The notes under the pieces are model-generated. The model had not been told where the DNA came from, ran no database searches, and saw nothing but the letters and a program-made list of their open reading frames with translations. A stretch of 64,000 bases of DNA from Nocardioides exalbidus (GTDB lineage: Bacteria; Actinomycetota; Actinomycetes; Propionibacteriales; Nocardioidaceae), in the NCBI RefSeq assembly GCF_900105585.1, contig NZ_FNRT01000002.1:558001-622000 (forward strand), given 5' to 3'. Numbering within the stretch: position 1 is the stretch's first letter; the number at the start of each line of letters is the position of its first letter. The position numbers and the translations under genes were made by a program. This document shows, piece after piece, positions 23,908 through 31,646 of this stretch.

Positions 23908-26702
23908 TCCCACCGGTGCCGCCACTGCGCATCCACCAGCGCGAGGCACTCGAGGCACTCGCGCGGGCGTGGGACGGCTCCGAGCGCCCACGGGCGTGGG
24001 TCGTCCTGCCGCCGGGCGCGGGCAAGACGCGCGTCGGCCTCGAGGCGATCGCCGGCCGGCTCCGGGCCGACCCGGGCTCGAGGGCCGTCGTGCTCGCCCC
24101 CAACACCGCCATCCAGTCCCAGTGGATCGCGGAGGCGCGTGCCATGGGGCTCGACGCCGACGACGACAAGTCCCTGGCCGGCGCCCTGACCTGCCTGACG
24201 TACCAGTCCCTCGCGGTCTTCGACTCCGAGGCCAGCGACTCCGAGGCCGCGGTCGTCGACCGGCTCCACCCCAACGGCGTGGCGCTCTTCGACCGGATCC
24301 GCACCGAGCCCGACCTGACACTGGTGCTCGACGAGTGCCACCACCTGCTCGAGGTGTGGGGCCGCCTGCTCGCCGAGCTGCTCGAGGCCGTGTCGGGCGC
24401 CCACGTCCTGGCCCTCACCGCCACGCCGCCCGAGAGCCTGACGGGCGAGCAGCGCGACCTCGTCGACGAGCTGTTCGGGAGCATCCGCTACCGCGTGTCC
24501 GTGCCGGCGGTCGTCAAGGAGGGCCACCTCGCGCCGTTCGACGAGCTCGTCTGGCTGACCACGCCCACCCCGACCGAGGAGGACTGGCTCACCAGCGAGG
24601 CGCTCCGCTTCACTGAGCTCACCACCCTGCTCACCACCCCGGGCTTCGGGTCGATCGGGTTCTACGAGTGGCTCACGGCGCGGTACGACGACCCGGTGCC
24701 CGCCACGACCACGTGGGCCGCGTTCGCCGAGCGGGAGCCGGACCTCTGCGACGCCGCGCTGCGCATGCACCACGCGGGGCTGCTGGCGCTGCCCGTCGGT
24801 GCACGGCTCCGCGAGGAGCACCGCCACCCACCCTCCGCCGAGGACTGGGTCGGCCTGCTCGGCGACTGGCTCCTGCACCACGTCGCCGTCTCCTCCGAGG
24901 CTCGCGACGCAGAAGTGCTGGCGACCGTGAAGGCGGCGCTGCCGTCGGTCGGCTACGTGTGGACCCGACGCGGCGTGCGTCGTGGACGGTCCACCGTCGA
25001 CCGGGTGCTGGCCCGGTCCTACGCCAAGCCGGGCGCGGCGGTCGAGATCATCGCCGCCGAGCACGCGGCCATCGGCGTACGGACCCGGGTGCTGGTGCTG
25101 TGCGACCACGAGCGCGCGTCGGCGACGGTGCCGGTCACGCTCGACGGGGTCCAGGACGCGGAGGCCGGCTCGGCGGTCGCCTCTCTGGAGGCGCTGCTCT
25201 CGTCGCCCGACACCGCCGTGCTCCAGCCGATGCTGGTGACCGGGTCGGTCGTCGCGGCGTCCGCGTCGACGTTGCGCGAGCTCGTCGAGTTCGTCGCGAC
25301 CCGCGACCCCGAGCTGGCCGCCCGGCTCGTCGTCGACGCAGGTGCGGGTCCGGTGGCGACGTGCACGGCCGGGTGGACCTCGCGGACCTGGGTCGGCCAC
25401 GTCACGGCCTTCTTCGAGGCGGGCGGGACGCAGGTCCTGGTCGGCACCCGTGGCCTCCTCGGCGAGGGGTGGAACGCCCGCGGCGTCTCCACCCTCATCG
25501 ACCTCACGACCGCCACGACCCTGACGGCCGTCGTCCAGACGCGGGGCAGGGCGCTGCGCACCGACCCGACCTGGCCCGAGAAGGTCGCCACCAACTGGAC
25601 GGTCGTGTGCGTGTCGGAGGCACACCCGAAGGGCGACAACGACTGGTTCCGGCTGGTCCGCAAGCACCAGGGGTTCCACGGCGTGGACGCCGATGGCGAC
25701 ATCGTCGACGGAGTCGCCCACATCGACGCGTCCTTCTCTCCCTTCGCGCCGCCGCCCGTCGCCTCGTTCGACGGCTACAACGCGCGGATGCTGGTCGCGG
25801 CCGCCGACCGCGACGCCATCCGCGACCTCTGGGCGGTCGGCGAGCCCTACGAGGACATCACGCTGGCGTCCCTGCGCGTCCGACGCGCCACCTCTCCTGT
25901 CGCCGTGCACCCGGGCGAGGTCGTCACCCTGGTCCCGGCTGGGCCGACGTGGCGGCTGACAGCGGACGGCCTGGCGACCGACGCCGAGGTCCCGGACACC
26001 AGCTGGCGTACGCCGCTCTCCCTCGCCGCCGGCACGGCCGGGGCCGGCGGTGCGGCTGCCGCGCTCCCGGGCGTGGGGACGCTGGTGGGCGCCGGTGTGC
26101 TCGCCGTCCTGACCGCCGGCGGGGCTCTTGTCGCCCGTCATCGCAACGCGGACGTCCTCACCCAGTGGGTGCACGCACAGCTCGCCCTCACGTCTGGCAC
26201 TCCCCCGCTCGAGGCGGTTGCCGCCGCCGTCGCGGACGCCCTCGTCGCTGCTGGCCTCACCGGTGTGGGCGCGCCCGCCCTCGCCGCGGACGTCCACCCG
26301 GGCGGGGAGTACCGCTTCCGCCTCGTCGGCTCCGAGGCCGACGCCGAGGTCTTCGCGACGGCCTTCGACGAGGCCATCGCCCCTGTCGGTGCACCTCGCT
26401 ACCTGGTGTCGCGCTGGACCTCGGCCCGGCTGCACGCCCCCGGCCGGCGGATCCGCACCCGCGCCGGCGCTCGCAGGGCGTTGGCCGCGGCCGGCGCCAC
26501 CGGGGAGGTCTGGCACCCAGTGCCGACCGTGCTCGGACGGAATGCCACCAGCGCCGGTCACTACCTCGAGACCTGGCGCACCTGGGTCGGCGAGGGCCGG
26601 CTCCTGGCGACGGCTCGGCCCGAGGGGGCCGGCATCATGGCCGCGGTGTCCGGCGAGGACCCGTTCGCCGCGACCACGGTCATGCGTCGGCAGTGGTCCT
26701 GA
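23904..26702 (+). CDS. SF2 DEAD/DEAH helicase with hydrophobic segment and extra C-terminal domain
   Basis: A 932-residue protein. Residues about 1-230 are helicase domain 1: VLPPGAGKTRVGLEA (Walker A), LVLDECHHLLEVWG (motif II, DECH) and LALTATPPE (motif III). Domain 2 lies around 500-590 with LVGTRGLLGEGWNARGVSTL and VVQTRGRALRTDP (motif VI). Residues about 703-742 are a strongly hydrophobic Gly/Ala-rich stretch (LPGVGTLVGAGVLAVLTAGG) that looks like a membrane helix, which is odd for a helicase. An unassigned ~190-residue domain follows. It starts with GTG overlapping the kinase stop. Function unknown; defence or DNA repair are both possible. Confidence 0.8.
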   Translation: MIPPVPPLRIHQREALEALARAWDGSERPRAWVVLPPGAGKTRVGLEAIAGRLRADPGSRAVVLAPNTAIQSQWIAEARAMGLDADDDKSLAGALTCLTYQSLAVFDSEASDSEAAVVDRLHPNGVALFDRIRTEPDLTLVLDECHHLLEVWGRLLAELLEAVSGAHVLALTATPPESLTGEQRDLVDELFGSIRYRVSVPAVVKEGHLAPFDELVWLTTPTPTEEDWLTSEALRFTELTTLLTTPGFGSIGFYEWLTARYDDPVPATTTWAAFAEREPDLCDAALRMHHAGLLALPVGARLREEHRHPPSAEDWVGLLGDWLLHHVAVSSEARDAEVLATVKAALPSVGYVWTRRGVRRGRSTVDRVLARSYAKPGAAVEIIAAEHAAIGVRTRVLVLCDHERASATVPVTLDGVQDAEAGSAVASLEALLSSPDTAVLQPMLVTGSVVAASASTLRELVEFVATRDPELAARLVVDAGAGPVATCTAGWTSRTWVGHVTAFFEAGGTQVLVGTRGLLGEGWNARGVSTLIDLTTATTLTAVVQTRGRALRTDPTWPEKVATNWTVVCVSEAHPKGDNDWFRLVRKHQGFHGVDADGDIVDGVAHIDASFSPFAPPPVASFDGYNARMLVAAADRDAIRDLWAVGEPYEDITLASLRVRRATSPVAVHPGEVVTLVPAGPTWRLTADGLATDAEVPDTSWRTPLSLAAGTAGAGGAAAALPGVGTLVGAGVLAVLTAGGALVARHRNADVLTQWVHAQLALTSGTPPLEAVAAAVADALVAAGLTGVGAPALAADVHPGGEYRFRLVGSEADAEVFATAFDEAIAPVGAPRYLVSRWTSARLHAPGRRIRTRAGARRALAAAGATGEVWHPVPTVLGRNATSAGHYLETWRTWVGEGRLLATARPEGAGIMAAVSGEDPFAATTVMRRQWS

Positions 26703-26813
26703 CGGGCTCGCGTTCGCCGCTTGGGCGCTGAGCGAAAGGTTTCGGTCAGGCTCAGACCGCGCCCTGAGAGCGCCAGCACTCGTGAGGTGGTACGGCCGCT
26801 CGGAACTCGTCGG

Positions 26814-27191
26814 TCACACCCCGACGACTCGCAGGTCAGGGTCGATCGCCAGCAGGTCGCCTGCGTCGGACGTCACGACGAGATGTCCGTGAAGGCGGGC
26901 GTGCCACACGACGTGCGCGTCGACGACGTCCGAAGTGGCCGAGGCTCCGCAGAGCCGGCCCACTTCGCGCGCAGCGTGGACGTCGTACGCCGGCGTCTCG
27001 ACCCCGCGCGCCGTGAGCAGCGCAGCAAGTCGCGCCTGTCGCGGACCGCCGCGCCAGACCTGAGCGACGACCTCAGGGACGACGTGAACCTCCAGTCCGC
27101 GTCGCACCGCCTCTCGCAGCAAAGCGCGAACGTTCGCGTCACCCCGCTCGATCGCGATGAGAGCGCCCGCGTCGAGGCTGACTCCGCTCAT
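26814..27191 (-). CDS. PIN-domain toxin (VapC-like)
   Basis: A 125-residue PIN-domain ribonuclease. Acidic active-site residues are in SLDAGALIAIERGD, the central Glu in HVVPEVVAQVW, and the C-terminal Asp residues in SDVVDAHVVWHARLHG and VTSDAGDLLAID. It overlaps the antitoxin stop codon by 4 nt (27188-27191). VapC toxins cut specific tRNAs or rRNA to stop growth. The pair is followed by a 111-bp gap with no gene. Confidence 0.85.
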   Translation of the reverse strand: MSGVSLDAGALIAIERGDANVRALLREAVRRGLEVHVVPEVVAQVWRGGPRQARLAALLTARGVETPAYDVHAAREVGRLCGASATSDVVDAHVVWHARLHGHLVVTSDAGDLLAIDPDLRVVGV

Positions 27192-27421
27192 CGGCCGAGC
27201 GCGTCGAGCGCCCGCTCAGCACGAGCCCGGGCGTCCTCGTCGGGAGCGCCCAGCTCGGCGTCCATCTCGTCGAGAACCTCCGCCAAGGTGAGTCGCCGCG
27301 ACTTCTCCGTCATCGCCTCGGCGACATACGCCGAGACAGATGCCACTCGCCCCGTGGCCACCGCGTCACGGGCCTCGTCGACCAGGTGATCCGGAAGGCT
27401 CACCGCGATCTTCGTGGTCAT
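27188..27421 (-). CDS. Ribbon-helix-helix antitoxin
   Basis: A 77-residue protein beginning MTTKIAVSLPDHLVDEARDA, the beta-strand and first helix of a ribbon-helix-helix DNA-binding fold (CopG/ParD-like). An acidic C-terminal helix (LAEVLDEMDAELGAPDEDAR) would wrap and block the PIN toxin. The ATG at 27421 is preferred because a -10-like TATGAT sits 6 nt before it, which fits a leaderless mRNA; an upstream in-frame start at 27478 would include that promoter. It represses its own promoter by analogy with the family. Confidence 0.8.
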   Translation of the reverse strand: MTTKIAVSLPDHLVDEARDAVATGRVASVSAYVAEAMTEKSRRLTLAEVLDEMDAELGAPDEDARARAERALDALGR

Positions 27422-27436
27422 ACCATGATCATACCG
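27420..27436 (-). promoter_or_regulatory. Promoter/operator of the toxin-antitoxin pair, probable leaderless start
   Basis: Read on the minus strand the sequence is GGTATGATCATGGTATG. It contains a -10-like TATGAT followed by 6 nt and the antitoxin ATG, the central palindrome ATGATCAT, and two GGTATG repeats 11 bp apart. The arrangement combines a leaderless promoter and a likely autoregulatory site. Confidence 0.5.
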
Positions 27437-27438
27437 CC

Positions 27439-28689
27439 TCACGCCGCGTCGGCCAGCCCCCGGCGAAGCCGTCGGCACAGCACGTCGGCAGGCGAGGGAA
27501 GCAGAAGCTCGAGGTCGCGGAGTGCCGCTGCGTCCGAATCCACGAGCATCGACGCCAGTCGCCCGACCGTGTCAGGTTCGAGCATCGCCGCAGCCACCAG
27601 CGGTTCCAGGGGGCGTCGTTCGTCGTGCTGTCGCCCGCAGCTGCACAGCTCGTTCTCGTCGCGCTCCAACTCCCCCGCAACTGCAGCCAGCACCAGCGCG
27701 ACGTCGTACTCCGTGCCGTTGCCACCCGACACCACACGGTCGGAACGCAGGTCGGGATCCGGTGGCTGGATGAGGTAGCGACGGGATCGGGACGACAGAT
27801 CGAAGAGCAGGTCGAAATGGTTCAGCTTGGCGATCAGCTCGGTCATGACCTCGCCGTACGGGCCCCGACACGCCTCGTTGATGGCGTCGATCCACGCGAA
27901 AGGACGATCAGCGACGGCCTGCGCGACGTCGATCGGAACGCAGAGCGGAGCACTCTCGAACAGTCGCACGTCGTCAGACTCGACGATCCGGCCGATCGCG
28001 CCCTCCCCGATGGCCATCATCGACGCGCTCCCGAGATTGAGGGTGGTGACCGGCAGCGAGGTCGCCAGGTCTCGCCACACGATGTGGTTGCTCGCCTCCT
28101 CCCACAGCTCGTATCCGCCCATCGGCGCCGTCGACCACGACGTCATGTCGCCGGTGAGGCCACGCAGGTCCGGGCTCGCCACCCGTCGCAGGAAGTCCGC
28201 CAGGCCACCGTGGTCGTGCAGGACGAGCTGGCGGTAGACCCAGTCGTGATCGAGGATCTTCGACCTCGCGTCATCGTCGATCCCCCACAGGGTGCTCCGA
28301 CCACCGCGCGTACGGATGGCCAGATCCATGGCCTCCCTGGGCCGGCCGGGCGACACCTGCGCTGCCTGGGCGACCGCCCAGCGACGTACGGCCCACGTCG
28401 GCACATCGGCACCGAGCTCGACGAGCTGGCGAAGCCGTCTCACGCGCTCCGGCCGCCAGAAGGGTCGCCCGTCCGGGCCGAGCAGCATTTCCTCGATCAG
28501 CTGCAGCGCCCCTCGTGCGTCGCCGTCGGCCTCGGCCGCGTCGACGGCGAACATGCGCTCGAGCCAGGGCAAGGAGCCCTTCAGCTCGGGGTGGGCCGCC
28601 ACCGCGTCGGCGAGCGTCACTCGGGGTGGCGTGGACGGGTGGTGGGGCCTGCGGGTGCTTCCCTTGCGGCGGTGTCGTGAACGAGGCAT
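27439..28689 (-). CDS. Protein of unknown function, 416 residues
   Basis: I do not recognise the family. The N-terminus is basic (PRSRHRRKGSTRRP), then helical text VTLADAVAAHPELKGSLPWL and ERVRRLRQLVELGADVPTWA. The centre mixes strands and helices (DHDWVYRQLVLHDHGGLADF, WSTAPMGGYELWEEASNHIV) and may fold as an enzyme or ligand-binding domain. A Cys pair in ENELCSCGRQHDERRPLEPL looks like part of a small metal site. No signal peptide or membrane helix. The ATG at 28689 is chosen because upstream text is low-quality and overlaps a DnaA-box-like site. It starts 18 nt upstream of the antitoxin promoter region in the same direction. Confidence 0.5.
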   Translation of the reverse strand: MPRSRHRRKGSTRRPHHPSTPPRVTLADAVAAHPELKGSLPWLERMFAVDAAEADGDARGALQLIEEMLLGPDGRPFWRPERVRRLRQLVELGADVPTWAVRRWAVAQAAQVSPGRPREAMDLAIRTRGGRSTLWGIDDDARSKILDHDWVYRQLVLHDHGGLADFLRRVASPDLRGLTGDMTSWSTAPMGGYELWEEASNHIVWRDLATSLPVTTLNLGSASMMAIGEGAIGRIVESDDVRLFESAPLCVPIDVAQAVADRPFAWIDAINEACRGPYGEVMTELIAKLNHFDLLFDLSSRSRRYLIQPPDPDLRSDRVVSGGNGTEYDVALVLAAVAGELERDENELCSCGRQHDERRPLEPLVAAAMLEPDTVGRLASMLVDSDAAALRDLELLLPSPADVLCRRLRRGLADAA

Positions 28690-28734
28690 GCATCCACTGA
28701 AGCCGCACGAGCGGGTCGCCGTAAGACCTCGACG

Positions 28735-29106
28735 ATGATCTGTGGACAACCGCGACATCACACCGACACAGCGCGTCACGTCGACAAGACGGAGCACGCT
28801 GTCGACGAGCTGCTGGTCCGGCTGCGCGCAGCGGCCTCGCTCGTCTGGGGCGGCGACTGGAACCACGCACTGATCGGACGGGAGCACGCCGGCTCGCTCG
28901 GCGGTCGCGCGGCCATCCAGTCAGTCTTGGCCGAGCTCGAGCTCGACGTCCCGACCGCCGACCTGCCGCACGTGATCGACGGCCTGGTCAGCATCGACCA
29001 CATCGCCGTGCCGCATGGTTGGAGTGCGGTCGCCACGCGGATCGAGGCGTCGTACGACGGCAAGCGGCTCTCGGACCACGACGCCTACGTGGTCGCCTCG
29101 GCTTGA
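28735..29106 (+). pseudogene. 5'-truncated endonuclease/exonuclease/phosphatase (EEP) fold remnant
   Basis: The 123-codon frame contains only the C-terminal half of an EEP-fold protein: LVWGGDWNHALIGREHAGS (metal-site GDWN), ELDVPTADLPHVIDGLVSID, then DHIAVPHGW and RLSDHDAYVV (catalytic SDH). The N-terminal half, with its metal-binding Asn and Glu, is absent. Upstream sequence is the promoter region of the divergent gene. It looks like a deletion remnant. A short functional protein is unlikely because half the active site is missing. Confidence 0.65.
28741..28749 (-). promoter_or_regulatory. DnaA-box-like nonamer, minus orientation
   Basis: TGTGGACAA is the reverse complement of TTGTCCACA. 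The flanking bases extend the identity with the copy at 7917 to 13 nt (TTGTCCACAGATC). It lies upstream of the 416-residue protein gene and inside the start of the EEP remnant frame. Confidence 0.4.
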
Positions 29107-29121
29107 GCCCGACGTAGCGTC

Positions 29122-30378
29122 ATGGTTTCGACTGGACGCATGAACCGCTCGGTGCTCGCCTACCTCACGTCCTACGGGATCTCCTTCCTCGGCAACTCGG
29201 TCGCGGTCGTCGTCCTGCCGCTCGTCGTGCTGCAGACCACCGGAAGCGCGCTCGACGCCGGGCTCGTCGCCGCCGCCACTGCGCTCCCGGCGTTCGTGGC
29301 CGGGTTGTTCATGGGCAGCGTGGTGGACCGGTACGACCGACGCTGGGTGTCCGTGCTGACCGACGTCATCTCGGGCGCGGCCGTCGCAGCGCTGCCGATC
29401 ACCGCGCTGTTCACCGACCTCGGACTCGGCTGGTTCGTGCTGTTCGGCATCCTCGGGTCGTTCGGCGACGTACCCGGACTGACCGCTCGCGAGGCGCTCC
29501 TCCTGCCCGTCGCGCGGCGCAGCTCGTGGACCGTGGACCGGCTGGTCGGGCTCCGCGAGGGCACCGCCGCGATCACGATGATCGTCGGCCCGGCGATCGC
29601 GGCAGGCCTGGTCACCGCGCTGGACGGGACGGAGGCACTCTGGGTGACCGCCGGCATGTCCCTGCTGGCTGCGCTCATCACCCTCGTCCTGCCTGGCGAC
29701 GTCGGGGTCATCGGGGCGTCGCCTGCCGGGTCGTCGCCGCGCGCCGTGCTGGCCCACTTGGCCGAGGGCTGGTCGCTGCTCTTCCTGTGCAGCCCCTTCC
29801 TGTTGACCGTCACGGTGCTCACGCTGGTCCTCGCGTCCTGCCTCGCGGCCGTGCAGGGCCTCCTGCTCCCGGTGCACTTCACGATCACGGGCGACGAGGG
29901 GCGGCTCGGCCTCGTCCTCAGCTCGCTGGCCGTCGGCATGCTGGTCGGGGCGGGCGTGTACGCCGCTGTCGGCACGCGGCTGTCGCGACGGGTCTGGCTG
30001 GTCGTCGGCCTGCTCGGCTCCGCGGCCGGGCTGCTCGTGATCGGCTCCCTGCCGGCGGTGTGGCTGGTCTTCGGCGGAGCCGCGATCGTCGGTACGTTCG
30101 GGGGCATGGTGAGCACCGTGCTCGGCGTCCTCATGACCGAGCGCATCCCCGAGCAGCTGCGGGGTCGGGTGACCGGCACCCAGAACGCCCTGCTCACCGT
30201 GGCGCCGTCCCTCGGCATCCTCGCGACCGCCGTGCTCGTCGACCAGGTCTCGCTCGAGGCGGCCGGCCTCGCGATCGGCGGGCTGTGGGCCGTCGTGGCC
30301 GTCGCCGCCCTGTTCCTCCCTTCGCTGCGCGACCTCTCCTCATCGGAGTCTTCGCAGTCCCCGGAGCTCGTGGCATGA
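29122..30378 (+). CDS. MFS transporter
   Basis: A 418-residue membrane protein with about twelve hydrophobic segments. The motif MGSVVDRYDRRWVSVLTDV in the loop between helices 2 and 3 fits the MFS motif A pattern. PEQLRGRVTGTQNALLTVAP, near the C-terminal half, is common in the actinobacterial enterobactin-exporter-like (EntS-type) MFS group. Likely a drug or siderophore efflux pump. The ATG at 29122 is used; one at 29140 (MNRSVL) is equally plausible. Its stop overlaps the MerR gene as ATGA, so exporter and regulator are coupled. Confidence 0.85.
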   Translation: MVSTGRMNRSVLAYLTSYGISFLGNSVAVVVLPLVVLQTTGSALDAGLVAAATALPAFVAGLFMGSVVDRYDRRWVSVLTDVISGAAVAALPITALFTDLGLGWFVLFGILGSFGDVPGLTAREALLLPVARRSSWTVDRLVGLREGTAAITMIVGPAIAAGLVTALDGTEALWVTAGMSLLAALITLVLPGDVGVIGASPAGSSPRAVLAHLAEGWSLLFLCSPFLLTVTVLTLVLASCLAAVQGLLLPVHFTITGDEGRLGLVLSSLAVGMLVGAGVYAAVGTRLSRRVWLVVGLLGSAAGLLVIGSLPAVWLVFGGAAIVGTFGGMVSTVLGVLMTERIPEQLRGRVTGTQNALLTVAPSLGILATAVLVDQVSLEAAGLAIGGLWAVVAVAALFLPSLRDLSSSESSQSPELVA

Positions 30379-31124
30379 GGAGCAAGGAGGTCGCCGAGCT
30401 CGCGGGCGTCTCGGTCCGCACGCTCCGGCACTACCACCAGGTCGGCGTGCTCCCCGAGCCCGGCCGCGGAACCAACGGGTACCGCACCTACGAGCTCTCG
30501 CACGTCGCCCGCCTCCTCCGCATCCGGACCCTCGCCGAGCTCGGCGTACCCCTCGAGCGGATGGCCGCGCTCCTGGACGATCCCGCCGACACCGCCAGCG
30601 CGGACCTGCTCGCCGACCTCGAGACCCAGCTGCGCGAGCGCATCGCGCACCTCGAGGGCCAGCTGCGGCGGGTGAGCGAGCTGCGCACCTCCCGCGCGCG
30701 GCCGGACCTGACTCCGGCGCTGGCCGAGTTCCTCGCGGCGGTGGGCGGGGTGGAGGAGTCGGGTCTCGCCGACCTCGAGCACGACGCCTCGGTCCTGCTG
30801 GCCCGTCTCTACGAGGCCGGCGGGACGCCCGAGGACCTGCACGAGCTCGCAGCGGTGCTCAACGATGTACGCAGCCGCGGGGAGTACGACGACTTCGCCG
30901 CCCGCTTCGAAGCACTGCCCGCGGACGCCTCCGAGGCCGACGTCCGCGGCGTCGCGGATGCCTTCATCGCCGCCTTCGGTCCGATGTTGACGCAGCACGC
31001 CGACACGGCGATGGGTGGACGGCTGCGCCAGCTGCGCGAGCAGGACGTGCCCGCCGTCGACCTCGACCCACGCCTCAACGACGCCCAGGCCGCGGTGCTC
31101 CGGTTGATCGGCGACACCCTCTGA
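30375..31124 (+). CDS. MerR-family transcriptional regulator
   Basis: A 249-residue regulator. The winged helix-turn-helix is at residues 1-70 (MRSKEVAELAGVSVRTLRHY, then GRGTNGYRTYELSHVARLL). A coiled-coil dimer helix follows (LLADLETQLRERIAHLEGQL), then a ~150-residue C-terminal helical domain that may bind a drug-like ligand, as in TipA-like members. Translation is coupled to the MFS exporter upstream by a 4-nt overlap, which suggests it controls that exporter. A long palindrome follows its stop codon. Confidence 0.88.
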   Translation: MRSKEVAELAGVSVRTLRHYHQVGVLPEPGRGTNGYRTYELSHVARLLRIRTLAELGVPLERMAALLDDPADTASADLLADLETQLRERIAHLEGQLRRVSELRTSRARPDLTPALAEFLAAVGGVEESGLADLEHDASVLLARLYEAGGTPEDLHELAAVLNDVRSRGEYDDFAARFEALPADASEADVRGVADAFIAAFGPMLTQHADTAMGGRLRQLREQDVPAVDLDPRLNDAQAAVLRLIGDTL

Positions 31125-31145
31125 CCCTGCGTCGCCGGACGACGG

Positions 31146-31208
31146 CACACGTGTCCGAGATGTCGCCCCCGATCGCGCGGATCAGGGGCAGCTTCTCGGA
31201 CACGTGTG
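31146..31208. terminator. 63-nt near-perfect palindrome between convergent merR and excalibur genes
   Basis: The outer arms CACACGTGTCCGAGA (31146-31160) and TCTCGGACACGTGTG (31194-31208) are perfectly complementary over 15 bp. After a 4x4 internal loop, GCCCC/GGGGC and GATC/GATC pair again around a 5-nt loop. It lies in the gap between two convergent genes and may be a bidirectional terminator or a mobile palindromic repeat. Confidence 0.6.
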
Positions 31209-31226
31209 GCGTCGGTCAGGTCAGGC

Positions 31227-31508
31227 TCACGCCTTCTCGCACGCGATCCCGTCGCCGTCACCGTCGAGGCGGCGGTTGGCTCGCATCGCGGTGTTGTAGA
31301 GCGCGGTGTCGCGGCGGAAAGTGGTGACGGGCGTGCCGGAGGTGCGGTCGCGGGCGTTCGCCCGGCCGACGCCGTGAGGCAGGCGGTTGTTGACGACGGT
31401 GCAGTTCTGCCACTGCGCCGGGACGGCTGCCTCGGCAGGCGTGACGAGCACCAGGACAGGTGCGGTGATGGTGATGCAGGCGATGGCGCCGGCGAACTTC
31501 CTACGCAT
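31227..31508 (-). CDS. Secreted excalibur calcium-binding protein
   Basis: A 93-residue secreted protein. A signal peptide covers about residues 1-27 (FAGAIACITITAPVLVLVTP, then AEA). The mature part contains NCTVVNNRLPHGVGRANARD and ends with the excalibur motif ANRRLDGDGDGIACEKA, an EF-hand-like DxDxDG loop with a conserved Cys pair. Excalibur proteins bind calcium outside the cell. No partner gene is apparent. Confidence 0.88.
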   Translation of the reverse strand: MRRKFAGAIACITITAPVLVLVTPAEAAVPAQWQNCTVVNNRLPHGVGRANARDRTSGTPVTTFRRDTALYNTAMRANRRLDGDGDGIACEKA

Positions 31509-31598
31509 GGACGTAGCCCCCTTCGGTCGAGCACGGACAGCATCGGTGGGTACCCGCCCTCCTGTCTGCCGAACGCCCGAACGCCCGGAAGAACAGAC

Positions 31599-31635
31599 GG
31601 ACGCCCGCCGAGGGTGGGGTCCTCGGCGGGCGTCC
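31599..31635. terminator. Strong hairpin terminator after the subtilase gene
   Basis: GGACGCCCGCCGAGG and CCTCGGCGGGCGTCC form a perfect 15-bp stem around a 7-nt loop, 11 nt past the subtilase stop on the minus strand. Confidence 0.75.
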
Positions 31636-31646
31636 TCAGCAGGTGA

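Noticed and set aside
23673..26561. 962-residue minus-strand frame opposite the helicase
   Set aside because: The sense strand has clear SF2 helicase motifs; the antisense text is repetitive Arg/Gly/Asp/His with no recognised motif.
26703..26813. Hairpin in the helicase-toxin gap
   Set aside because: Only a weak GGCGCT/AGCGCC pairing with a long loop is seen; it is not convincing as a terminator.
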